A stretch of 64,000 nucleotides of DNA from Ophiostoma sp. CBS 140.51 (Eukaryota > Ascomycota > Sordariomycetes > Ophiostomatales > Ophiostomataceae): NCBI GenBank assembly GCA_029298735.1, contig JANSLP010000144.1, positions 1 through 64,000 on the forward strand, given 5' to 3'. Below the pieces are notes generated by a model that was not told where the DNA came from, ran no database searches, and saw nothing but the letters and a program-made list of their open reading frames with translations. Each line of letters opens with the position of its first letter. Position 1 is the first letter of the stretch. A program made the translations under genes and the position numbers. Below, one piece after another: positions 12,701-24,195 of the stretch.

Positions 12701-13342
12701 GGGAATGCATGTCAACCTCCAGATTTTGTACCCGAGCGCCGACGAGGAGCGTGCCCTGGGTCTGGGTGGTGTGGGTAACGTTGACATCAACACGGGCGTC
12801 GACGCTATCCTGGCCGTCGTCTTTGACCATGCGCGTGCTCAGCGTGTGCACACGCCCGATGTCGTGCGGTCCGTCGTTTTCAGTTCCTACAATCCCAGCC
12901 TGTGTACGGCGATCAACTGGAAGCAGCCCAATTTCCCCGTGTTCTTGTGCAACGACCTAGGCCGGGAAGACGATGCGACGGTGGCAGCTGCTGTTCCGGA
13001 CGGTGTGTGGAGCACGGGCCGGCGGACGGCCTCGGTCAAGGAGGTTGTACGTACCGCCCAGAGCAACAACTTTATGGGTCTCGTGTGCAGTTCTCGTCTT
13101 TTGGTAGGTTCCCCCTCCACGTGTGTATCGAAACAACCTCAGCTAACTCTTTGTAGGACATGGTCCCGGCTCTGGTCGAGGCGATCAAATCGCAGGGCCT
13201 GGCGCTGGTCATTGACCGCTCGGCCGAGGAGACACCTGATCCCAACTCCATGGTCGACCCCTTCCCGCGGCTGCCCGAGGGCATTGATGGTGTGCTGAAG
13301 AGCGACGGCGTTTTGCGATTTAACGAGTCTATAGACATGTGA
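9757..13342 (+). CDS. nuc-2: SPX-ankyrin-GDPD-like phosphate regulator (NUC-2/Pho81)
   Basis: Six coding exons: 9757-9758, 9827-9911, 10037-10159, 10225-11119, 11179-13103 and 13157-13342. They give 1071 residues. All introns have GT..AG ends and CTAA/CTGA branch sites, and phases agree. The start codon is split: AT in exon 1 and G in exon 2, giving MKFGKQIQKRQLEVPEYAAS. The SPX domain covers about 1-187, with the Lys-rich phosphate/inositol-pyrophosphate surface (KFGKQ; KILKKWDK near 146-153). Ankyrin repeats run about 314-535. A glycerophosphodiesterase-like C-terminal region (about 700-1071) lacks an obvious catalytic HXXG..E.D set. In Neurospora and yeast this protein inhibits the cyclin-CDK (PREG-PGOV / Pho80-Pho85) when phosphate is low, releasing NUC-1/Pho4. 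Domain order and length match the family. Expression may involve the CACGTG upstream and depends on splicing of the first intron. Confidence 0.93.
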
Positions 13343-15155
13343 TTTTTGTTTGCTTGTGTGATTTCTTTTTTTTATCTGGGGGATATATACCAAGTGGAAG
13401 AAACATTGAGAAAAAGGACAGGGGGCCCGTAAGAGAAGGTTGCTCTTTTGGCAGGACAAAACACGACGATGGTATCTGATTTCATGATAGGAGGGCGGCA
13501 TTTTTACTTTTATTCCTTTTTAATCTGCATTTAATGTTTTCATCGTTATTATTTTAATGGAGCTTCTATTTAGAACGACGGCGTTTGTATTTGTATATAG
13601 GGGAAAACAAACAAAGAAACAATAGCATATACTGAGCATGTTCATGAATTATAGCTCGTATCCTAATTATTTTAATGTCAGTTATCTTTCTGTTGGACGA
13701 TGTAAACAAAGACTTCTTGTAGTTTTAAAAGGGCCTACAACCAATCTACGAGTTGTCATTGGGGGACAGATCTCTAAATAAGAACGAGCGTGGTATATTT
13801 TAATCAACACTGTAAAAATAAGCTGCCTATGTAAATTCAAAGGCCGGAAGACGGACGAGTAGACAAGACGACGATGCTCAAGCCCAGTCCCTTCCGATGT
13901 CTACAACACTCATCGACTCGGCACTTTGATCAGGTAGTTGTCAGGTCGAGACTGAGAAAGCTGTATGGTGGTATTTGACTCGTTCTCGATTCATCATCTT
14001 GGCTTGTCTCTAGTCGGTTGGTTGTGGAGGCTTGATAGTATGGATGGGCTCTTGAAGTTGACCTTGGGCTTGTTGATATTGAGAGTCTTGAGTGTTCGCT
14101 CCTTCCTACCAAAGTGTCTCTCTCAAAGGTTGTCGTCGTATTGCCGGCCCTCTTCTTCCACACCTTCCCAGATCACCTCGGCATGCAACTGTCTCGGCAC
14201 TGGTCGTCGGTCACCTTCAACACCTCACATCACGAGCTCCTTTCGCCCACAGATCGGGCAAAACTAGGAACAACACTAGAAGAAAAAAAGAAAAAGGGAA
14301 GAAAAAAAGGTGGACAAAATTCTCCTCATATTTCACAAAAAAGAAAAAAGAAGTGTATGTTCCATCAAACGTAAAAAAAAGAAGAATTCGGCACGAAGGC
14401 CCGCAATGAATTGTCATCTCTGCTTTCGTCTTGCTCCCCAACCTCATCCCTCCCCATGGATCAGCGCAAAACGAATGTTGTAACTTCCTAGATCTAGAGC
14501 ACACTTCTCTTTTTCTCGCTTTCTCTTTTTCACCCGCTAAACCCATCAAAGTCTAAACTGAAGAAGAAAACAACGAGGAGCACGACAACCACAGAAACAA
14601 ACAGCGACTCTCCTTTTTAGAAATAATCAATAAAACCCACGATTCACAAGAAAAGTAGAACGAAGAATGAAGAAGAGTAAAAGCAAAAGTTATCCACAAA
14701 ATAAAGAACCCATAAATGAAGCGAACTGACAACAAAAGTAAAAAAGAAGATAAAAAAGAAGACGAAGAAGGTCGAAAAGTTGAATCAAAGCTAGGTGGTG
14801 TAGCGAATGATAAGAAGTAGTATGACGAAGCATGACGAAGAGTTTTGGAATGAGTAGCAGTTGAAGTGCCTTGCGGTGCTTTTTTGAATTAGCGAATACG
14901 TCGTAATAGTGGTTTTCGAGGAAGGTAAAGCCGTCGTTTCTAATGCTCTACCGAACGGCACGAGTTTTTGACGCCATACTCAGGGTGCGATGCGATATGC
15001 AAGATGCAAGATGCAAGATGCGTTTGGTTGCGTAGCGAGAGGGAAAATGGGCGGCACTGCGGATGCCCGTAATGGATGAAGAAGAGAAGAAGATGCAGAA
15101 AAGCGAAGTTCGTCGGAGGGTGTCGGAAAGGTCGCTGTTTCGAGGTCCGTTATGT
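13343..15155. other. Convergent intergenic region nuc-2 / YPD1
   Basis: 1.8 kb, AT-rich, between two 3' ends; no gene seen. It contains A-runs (14281-14380) and a 7-bp tandem repeat at 14997-15022. Confidence 0.5.
14997..15022 (+). repeat. ATGCAAG tandem repeat
   Basis: Three exact 7-bp units ATGCAAG plus a partial fourth, in the 3' flank of YPD1. Confidence 0.85.
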
Positions 15156-15624
15156 CTACACACCAAAGAACTCGTTCATCTTGCCTTCGACAATCGTCAT
15201 GTTGGCCTTTGCTGCTGTGAGGGCCTCTGTTATCCGGGCCAGGCAAACGCTCTCGTCTGTCTCGGGGGTGCCGTCGAGCGTCATCTTCTTGCCGTACTGC
15301 TGGATGACCTGGCAGTGGTCCTTCACCTTGTCGAAACCGAGAGCTGCTGATGAGCCCTTCAGGAAGTGGCCCAGGTCCGACAGTTTTGCGAGATCAGCAT
15401 CGGCACTGGAGGTGTTAGTTGGGCGAGATTTTAAATAGAAGAAAGAACAACGCGGCGAACTTGACTTACACTGCTGCGTCCATGCCCTGGAAGGTCTCCT
15501 TGGCCTGGTCAAAGTAGTCGTACACGAGAGTTTTGCTAAAGTCGCGATTTGACGGGCTGTCGTCCATCTCCAGGATCTGCTCAAAAGCCGACTCGCTGAC
15601 ACTATCGCCGAAGTCGAAAGACAT
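15156..15624 (-). CDS. YPD1: Histidine-containing phosphotransfer protein (Ypd1/HPT-1)
   Basis: Two exons, 15624-15470 and 15405-15156, joined by a 64-nt intron (GTAAGT, CCAACTAACA, CTCCAG), give 134 residues. The protein starts MSFDFGDSVSESAFEQILEM and has the HPt four-helix signature LSDLGHFLKGSSAALG. His65 is the phospho-accepting residue and Lys68 and Gly69 follow as in all HPt domains. Ypd1 relays phosphate from hybrid histidine kinases to the Ssk1/RRG-1 and Skn7/RRG-2 response regulators that control the osmotic-stress MAPK pathway. It is usually a single, essential gene in fungi. The short length (yeast Ypd1 is 167) is normal for filamentous fungi. The assignment is firm because the intron phase restores the acidic N-terminal helix and the complete HPt core. 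Confidence 0.93.
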
Positions 15625-17852
15625 GTTGGGCACCGTTTTTGATGTGTTGACCTAACGGAAGGTTGCTATTTTGGGCGGTTGTGTTGATCAACGTATTAAA
15701 CGTCTATCTGCGTCTTTTGTTAGCTGTCATGCCCATAGAAATAAGAAGTATAATCAAAACATGGCCCAAGATAACATGGTGAAGACAACATAAAACAACT
15801 GGCGCAAACTTTACAAATATAACTCAATGAGGGGTGACCAAGCGAGGTGAAGGGTGGTGTGTGGTATGTTGCCTAGGCAGGGATGCGGGAGGATATCAAA
15901 GGGCGAGGCTGTCTTTGCCGGTGATGTTTGTAAAGGGATGTATAAAAAAAAGAAAAAGGCTTCCTGATAAGAAAGGTGGCGTGGGAGACAAGCAACAAGA
16001 GACAAAGAGAGAAATAGGAGGAAGCGAGGAGGGGAAAAAGAAACACAGAGAAACAACATAAACAACTGACAGCCTAAGAGAGAAGAGAAGCCTGTGCCCG
16101 CCGGGAGAGCCCGAACATGGGACATATGCACTTGACATCAACCCTGGCCAGTGGGCCTTATGCTATATGTACCAGACGAGTGGAAGAGGTGAAGGCAGAT
16201 GTGGACGGGTGGAGGTGGGAGGGGGGTAGAAGGGAAAGGGTAAAAAAGGTAAAAACCCCGCGTTCTCTGGGTCACTCTGGGTCACAGCCTGTATCTTACA
16301 CAGCAACATTGCGGCAAGACACGGCCGTATGTCCCCATCCCCATCCCCAGAAGAGAAACGAGAGAGAGAGAGGCAGAGAGAGATGTGGGCTGGCTGTGGT
16401 GCCTATCATAGGACAGCGAAGCACAGGCCAAGGCACGCAGGATGATAGATGGGCCGGGGCCAAAGTGCGCGTCTGCATCTGCAACCCGTGTGAGAGGAAC
16501 AAGAGACACAGCCGGGGTAGTCGTCCCGCAGCAGATACACAGTACACAGGTGTCATACCCATGCATGCTGAGGCTCCTTTCCTATTCCTCGGAAAAAAGA
16601 AAGAACTGTGCATCTTTTGGTAGGAACAAGGAAGCTAAAGCAGCTAGAAGCGGCAGAACGACCGGGCAGGGGACTCTGTGCAGAAAGCAGCAGCCACTCG
16701 GCGCGAGGTGAGGCGGTGGGATGGGAATCAACAACACAGGACAAGCCGGTAGAGCTCAGGTTGGGTTCGGTTTGCAATCGCCCGCAGAAATGAACATCGG
16801 GGCATGAGGGGTCCTGGGTTTTGCGCCAGATAGCAATCGTGTGCAGGCGTGTCAGATATGTGCCCAGCGCATTGTCAAATACTCACATTGGTCGAATCTA
16901 GCAAGTTGTATGTAGTTGTTGGAAGGACAGGAAGCTCGCGAGGGCGATTGCTGGAATAGGTAGGTGAAAAGACAAGAGATGCTGTCTCTTTCTTCTCCGA
17001 GTTTAAGCTCCGGACTCGTTCGGTTTAAACGTAGCAGGGACTTCGTTCTTAGGGCAAGCTGAGGACACTGCGGAGCAGTTGTCGTCTGTCGTCGTGTCGC
17101 AGGCGTGTGAGGCTCGTGCCTTGATATATAAGCACGGTTTCTTCGGGAAGAGCTGTTGAGTGGCTGCTTCGGGGTACTTCGGTGTGGTCACCTAGGGCGA
17201 GCGCCTCTTTCGTAAGATGGGTAAACGAGTTCGGTGCCTTGTTTCTGTGGCACAACCGTGGCAAGCAGGTAGCTTGAAGATCCAAGAGCAGAGTAGAGAA
17301 GAGAAAGGTGGCGATGGGATGCGACGAGCGGGAAGAGGTTGACGGCGATGTAATTCGGTCGACTGCGTTTTTTTTGGAGTAGAAGAGAATGGAAGAAAAG
17401 GAAGAAAAAACGAAGAAGGGAGAACAGAGAACGGAGAACAGAGAAGCGAGACAAGCAAGAGTGGAACGGCACGCGGGCAGCTAATGGGGAAAGGAAACGA
17501 TAGCTGGGATTAAGAGTTAAGAGGGCTCTTGTGTGTGCACTCGAACATAGACGCTCCTGGCGGTAAAGGCCGAATAGGGTTTGGCTTCGCAGTCGACGAG
17601 GGGAGAATGAGCTTCTAAAGCGTCTGGGAGTGCGTGCTTTCAAGTTGTTATACTGTGTAGGCCAGTCTGCGTGGTTGTTGACGAAGGTGACGACGTTTTC
17701 TTTGACAGGAGGGTTTTGGGTTGTTGGACGCTTGTTTGGGGAAATGTCAACGGCGCGGCCATTCGAGTTAACGGATTTTGTCTACGCTTGGAGGGGGCCG
17801 TTTTTGTGTACTGTGGATGGCTGTTGAGGAAGGCTCGACCTGTCGCCTGTGA

Positions 17853-17872
17853 CCCCCCCCTCCCCCCCACCC
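17853..17872 (+). repeat. C-rich tract (G-quadruplex-prone on minus strand)
   Basis: Eight C, T, seven C, A, three C. The minus strand carries G-runs of 3, 7 and 8, enough to form a quadruplex because the long runs can be subdivided. Confidence 0.7.
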
Positions 17873-20776
17873 GCTAGAAATCCGCGCTTCCGCTGGACCA
17901 ACGTCAAACTCCGGCTAGTGAAGGCACTATGGGCCTAAATGGTGTGAGGAAGGAAAGAGCTAGCTATAAAAAAGGGGGACCACACCACCAGCGCCAATGC
18001 ACCGTTGACTGCCACACAGTGTTATGCTGCTGCTTATCGAGACGTCGGTGGTGTTTGTTCACATCTCACAGAATCAATGCCTCAAGTCTGTAGCCTCTAT
18101 TTTCTCTTCAGTGAGTAGTCTCTCGAGCCTCTCTTTTGACACTTTGAAGCGGGGGAAAATCGACCGGTGTAGTGCTCGATTGTTACTTCCCTGAGAGATG
18201 CCCCGAAAAAAGAAGATGCATTGAGTTAGGGCAGCGCGGACAACGGCCCCGGCCTCTCCTTCCCTCTTCCGGACTTCTTTGTACGGGAACGGCAGGCGCT
18301 TGTCTGGCGAATGTCTTTGTCCAGATTCGACCCTCACGGTCGCCGAGTAGGAAGGAGTAGTCCGGCACGGCACTCGTACAGACTGTAATGACAGGTGCTC
18401 GAGGTGCTGCCCTCGCTGCCCTCTTGTCTGTCTCTTGCCTCCTGCTCGTTTCTTTCTTCCTCTTCTGGACGCCTGGAGATGCGCCCGCCGACGAAAACAA
18501 GCAGGGCTGAAAGCCACAGCGTGTCACCGAAGACGGAGCCACCCACTGGGCCGGCTTCTGGAGGTGATTGACTTGTCTGCCTGTCTGCTTGTGTATGTAC
18601 AAATATACTGTGGCTCTTGCGTGTCCCTTTTGCCTTCTTATTCCCTTCTTGTGTCCCTTTTCTGTTATTTAATCGTTCTTTCTCATTTTTAATCACAGAT
18701 GTGCTCGTGCCTGTGGCTCCAGGGGCGCTCTTTCCCTTGCTGTCCATTTTACGCTTAGTCTACTGTCATTCGCACTTGCTGCCCCGCCTGCAGGCCGCCA
18801 CTATTGCCCGCGGCGCCCTTGCCCCCTGCCTGCTTCTCCTTTTTTTTTCTTCGGTTTCTTTTTTCTTCGTTTGTCGCCCCATTCGAGCAGGGATCGGCGC
18901 TGTAATCGCTGCTCAGCATCTCTCGGGGCCTCTTCTTTTTTACTGATTTTGATTTTCACTGCCCTATTTTACCCTTCGCGCCGAGCAACCCACCGGCCAC
19001 CGGTCAGACCCATGGATATTGACTCGGCCATGGCTGATTTTACCTTTTTAACCCTTTCCCTCCCCCTCCTGCTGTCTTTTTTTATTTTCCTTTTATATCC
19101 TTTATCCAAAAATGGAAATATCGGTTGTAGGAAATTGACCCTTGCTTCTTCCTGAACTCTGCTTTTATCTGTTTTGCGTTTTATTTCGCACCTTCCGTCT
19201 GATGTGAATTGCATTGTCCAAATAAAATGGCTTGCCCGGAAGAAGGCAGGCTGGTTCGATTAAGCGGCACAAAGCGTAAACCATCCCCCCCTCGATGAGC
19301 CTAATAAGACTCTATGACGCAATGGTTTCCACAACCCAAAAGCCGGCCACGCGGAGAGAAGCACCTGCCACCAATGCGACGCCAATGGCGCCTTCCCTTT
19401 TGGTGGGACAAGCACTGCTCAAATCTGCACCCTGGCGAGCCTGGGCATCGGACAAGGAAGGTGCGACAGTTATTCACACTTTTTATCGAGTGCACTGCAG
19501 TGCGCCTTCCTCTTGTCGCCATATCGCAGTTTTTCCTTCTCTTGAAGAAGGAGCGAAGAGGTTCAAGAATAGGGGCTACTGTAATTGGGCGAAAAGGGAC
19601 AAGCTCTTTCTTTCGTGTGGGAATGTAAATGTTGCTTTTTTGTGAACCCTCGTCTCTCTTCATTTGCGCCACGATCCACACACAACAAGACATGCACATC
19701 CTATCGTACTCCCCCTACCCATTCCATCGGCCATGTCTGGCCTCGCCCACCCGGGCCCCTATCCTGTACATCGGACCCCTCTTCGCTTTCTTTGGCATTT
19801 TTTGCTCGGTACTATGGACTGCCCATTCTTCACCTGTGGCCACTCAAGGCTCTCCCCTTTTTTCTTGAGTCGCAACCGCAGCTTGCCAATCTCCTTGCTC
19901 AACTGGCTCGGTTCCCGTCGTCTCTCTCTTTCATCCTTCCAGCCTTCTTGTCCTGTGAGCGAGACCGACCCGGCGCCCACTTCTCTTCTCAGCACTACTG
20001 TATTTCCTTGCCAATGCAGAAGCAGAACAGATCAACACAATAACACAGTGGGAGACCTGAAACAGAAAACGGCCTTTTTTCGACACAGTCTCTCGCCCGG
20101 TAAGGCATCTTTTGAGGAAGCCGCAGCCGAATCCAAGAGATTTGAGATGCAGGGTCCAGCCCCTGGATTGCCTGGGGTTGCCATCGGCAGCGTAGTCCTC
20201 GAAGCAAATCGAGCAAGTCGAGCAATCGGGCGGCCTACGGAGAAACCATCGTGAGCTACGGCCGGGCTGACAACGCACAAAGTACTTTGGGTCATATTTC
20301 CCTTCTCGAGATCGGCCGAAGAGGACACCCACGCAAAGGCAGAAACAAGCGCCGACCGACTCCTTCTCCTTGTGGCCACGCCAGCGTGGACCCTTTCGTT
20401 TTACTTCCGTCCTCTTTTTTCTTTTTGAGACCCGAGGACGGGGGTCATGAATGCCTACGATAAAGTCGAAAATGTCGTCTACACACACTACTGAGTAGTT
20501 TGGTCACGCTGCTCGGGCTGGGGTAAAGCGAAAGACTCCTTGCAAAACGCAAGAAAAAAAGAACAAAAGAAGAAGGAAGAAAGAAGAAAAGGAAAAAGGA
20601 GAGACCCTCTCCTCGTTTGCCGCTTCAAGCATCATCATTTTTACCCATTTCCCCTCCTGTTAAATTTTTGCGTCTTCCATTTCTTCTTTCTTCTTTTCCT
20701 ATGTTTACCGTTTCCACGAGAATTCTTCCTTCCGACCCTTGTCTTAGTACACTCACCGACCGACATAATATTGCCT

Positions 20777-20816
20777 TCAAGGACACATGTTGCTTGTCAA
20801 GGACACATATTGCTTG
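20777..20816 (+). repeat. 20-bp tandem duplication
   Basis: TCAAGGACACATGTTGCTTG is followed directly by the same 20 bp with one change (G to A at unit position 13), in non-coding DNA. Confidence 0.9.
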
Positions 20817-23800
20817 TGCGATAATAGCAATCAGCTGCCGGCGCTCTGCGAAAGGAAGGACAGATTCAGACATAAAGAAGAAGGGAGGGGAAAAAACCTT
20901 CGAGTGCCTTTTAGCGGCACAGCCCGCAATAAGATACTTTTGCGGTGTCCCTACCTCGCCCCATATTACGTCGAGCTGCAGGAGGAACTAAAGCGCGCCC
21001 CTCTCTGCGCACAGAGCATCCTTCCGACGTCATCGTAGCCTGTTGCTAGGCCGCCCAAGCGTCACCAGCCGTTCCACTGCAGCTGCAAAGACAGGGGTTC
21101 ACTTCCCCACCACACTTTTTCGGCCTACGCCAATCAGAGACTGTCACTTTTTTTCTTCTTTTCCAACGACATGGCGGATTTCTCTCACCAGGCCCTACCA
21201 CACACAGGAGCCACAGTATTATCTCAATCTCCCGCTCTCTAATTGTGGTCTCCCAGAATCCATTTTCCCACCCAACACGCCCACGAGAGTTGCACCACAC
21301 CGAGTTGGTTTGGGTATGGTTTGGTTATGGCTCCCCGTCCATCCTTGCCCTTCCCCTCTCCCCCTCTTATGGAGTCAGATGGAGACGAAGATAGCAGGCC
21401 GAAGCGGCTGGCTGTCCGGGGGAAATGAAGAAGAAAAGAGTCGGGGCCTGTCCGCAATCCCAGTCCCAAGGCCCAGCTGGCTTGAGTGAAGAAGGCAAAA
21501 GAAGCAAGAATGATTCACTTTTGTGTCCGGCTTCCCTACAGCCCCGAGTGCCCCCCCAGGCACACACCCCATGTTTTACCGATATTGGGGAAAAGGAAAA
21601 AGAAAAGAAGAAGCAAAAATGAAGCCATGTTACCACGTTCTAGACACATCGGAAAGGCTTCCCAAAGTTGTCGACGTCCCAAGACCATGACGCTAAATAA
21701 CGGCGCATTTTCGCCATTGGAACTACGGCGGCTATGGTCAAAAAGTCAAAGGAACGAATTGAACGAATTTTCCCACCATAGGACCGTTTGTTTCCCACCC
21801 GAACCAACCCTACCTTCCCTTTTTCTTTTCTTTGTGAGTCTAGTTTAGGGCTTTTCTGCAGTCCCCAGAATGTGAGCTTTCCCCCTTCCCACGAAAGGGA
21901 TTGTCAACAATCGAATTCCCATTTTTTTCGCTTGTTTTCAACTTCTCCAGATTCCCTTTATTCCTTTCTCAGAAGTAAGGGGATAGAGAGAGCAAAAATA
22001 CTGTACAAAATACAGTGCTAGTCGCACATTGCATTCGGAAGTCGGCACCGCTTTGGATTCCCAGAATGGTCGTTGCCAAGACTTTACCTTGCTGTTCATC
22101 TTTTCGATTGGATTTCACCATCCCACGCTCACACTGTTCCCTCAATCCTTTGTGTACTTATCTGGGGGCAGAAGTCGGGCCTCCGCTGGCACTGGCTAAG
22201 ACGAAGGAGACGAATAATAACACGAACGGAACCAAAGAAGTCTTTGAAGGATTATGAGTCTTTGAGGCTTTCTAACAGTTATATCTTGTGATATTGCTTT
22301 GCGTGTTTCTGGAGACCAGCCGAATCGGAGCCGGGCTCTTGTCCCGTTGATGTACAGTCATCGAACCTGAATGCTGATGACGCTCCCTATTGTTGGCTTT
22401 TCATCTGAACGCGGGTCATGAGTGCATGTTCCTCACAGGGCCGTGGAAATCAACAAATGACCTGCCAGATATAATTGTCGCTCGGTATTTGGACATTGCT
22501 GACACAAAAAAAAGGTTTGCTGGCTGCGGCGATCTTGGGACACCCACAGCAAAGGGCAGCACGAGAAAATCCGAGCAAGCTGGTCATCTATACACATACC
22601 ACACAACGAGATAGTTGTCACGAGGGCATAAACTAGCCACATCGTGGCGACGCCCCTTTGATATATACGAATATCGCTTGCCGCTAGGCAAATGGGCCTC
22701 ATATCATGACCTCGCCGTGCATGGGCAAGTGAGGCATCTCACATCGTTTATGAGGAATATTTTGAACTTGCTGATCTGTCCTCCTCATTTACGGACAGTA
22801 AACAGAATTATGTTGCGAGATATGACAAAGGCCCATACATGGAGGAGCAGATATATTGAATTAAAAAAGGGGGTCGCATATTGAAGACCACAGTGGCGCA
22901 CCCAATACATACTTAATGCTGTCCCTCATCAAGCTCACCTTGACCATGCTCACGCTTCACATCCACCCTTTGATGAGCCGAGAGCCAAGCAAACGTTTCC
23001 ATCATAATGGCTTGGCCTGAATCAATTATCAGCCCTTTTGTTCTTTTCTCATTTCTGCACATCTGCACACCCGGACACACGAACGAACGAGCGGACAGTG
23101 TCTCCTGTCTCATTGTCAGAATGAAGAAGAACTGCAGAAAGACCAGAAAAGGAGGGTTGCCCCAAAAACCTGTTTTTCGTACATACGGTCGTGCGTCAAA
23201 ATCGGACGGGATGCCTCTTTCCATTGCATTTGGCGCTCTTTTGAGTCTTCTCCAAGACCCATAGGCCTGGCCAGACCCTTTGGGGGTCCGATCTTTCGTC
23301 TCGTGGTGGCAGGCCTGAGGAAATAAAAATAAGAAACAAAAATAAAACAATGAGAGATCAACGGGAAGACATACGTAAGGATAAGAGAGATGGGGGCGCT
23401 TCCCTTGGCACTTGAGCTTACCTTCACGGACGACAAACGTCAAGGGGAGCCAGGCGAGCCAGGCAACGGCAGGTGGTAATGGGGTGGGATGTGACCGGCT
23501 GCAGATAACCCGAAAGAGAAAAGGAAGAGAACCCCAAGGGGAAAGCAGAAGGAGCAGTGGGAGAAAAAGCGAGAGAGACGAACGGCGTCCTTGTGCTGAA
23601 CTAATCGTAACTTTGTATTGACCATTTCTCTCACTGGATCTCGCTTCGCCCACACTGCATCTTTGGGAGCTTGGATCGAAAAATGTTTATAAAGCAGGGG
23701 ACCCAAGGAGCTCCAAAACGTGAAGGATGATATTGGATACCTCCACGGCCTGAAGCCTGATGTGACGGAGCAGGCTTCCGCCATAGAACAGTCGGCAGAA

Positions 23801-24195
23801 GATGTTATGAGAAATAAATGAGACATGAAGGATCCCCCGCCACGATGAAGCAGAAGACCGAAAGAAAGGGAGACTTGGAGAAGCAGGGGCCTTGTTCATC
23901 CCATGCTGGGCACGATGCTATCAGGCTTGCATGAGAGAGATATAAATTCCACAAAACAGGGGGCGACAACGCTCTCTATGTTAGGCAGAAGTCTGCAACG
24001 ATGGCTTTCATGTTATCGATAGAACCGTCAGAAGATGATCTGTCACAGCTGGTCCGGTGGGAAAGGGTTGCTGTAAGATGAGGTTGTATTGTGTTATTAC
24101 ATCTTCTTAACGCGAAAAAGAAAAAAGAGAGAACGCTGGTATTATCTAAAATGTTGTCTTTCTATGGTTTGCTCTTTGCACCGCTTTCTCTTCTT

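Larger units (their letters stand above)
15625..24195. other. 8.6-kb region without a supportable gene
   Basis: Lies between the YPD1 start (leftward) and the 3' end of the leftward DUF3984 gene. Open frames up to about 246 codons exist (for example 22913-23653 minus, 19664-20254 plus), but they are rich in Ser/Phe/Leu/Pro from pyrimidine tracts and show no domain. No splice-joined protein that I recognise could be built. Notable contents are a C-tract at 17853-17872, a TATAAA-like box at 17963-17969 followed by a pyrimidine-rich stretch, and a 20-bp tandem duplication at 20777-20816. Long non-coding transcripts, a very long YPD1 leader, or an orphan gene cannot be excluded. Confidence 0.45.

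Noticed and set aside
19664..20254. 196-codon open frame on the plus strand
   Set aside because: Composition reflects CT-rich DNA; overlapping frames of similar length exist on both strands; no recognisable motif.
22913..23653. 246-codon open frame on the minus strand
   Set aside because: Begins and runs through pyrimidine- and purine-biased DNA; Leu/Ser/Pro/Arg-rich without a domain, and no intron-flanked extension.
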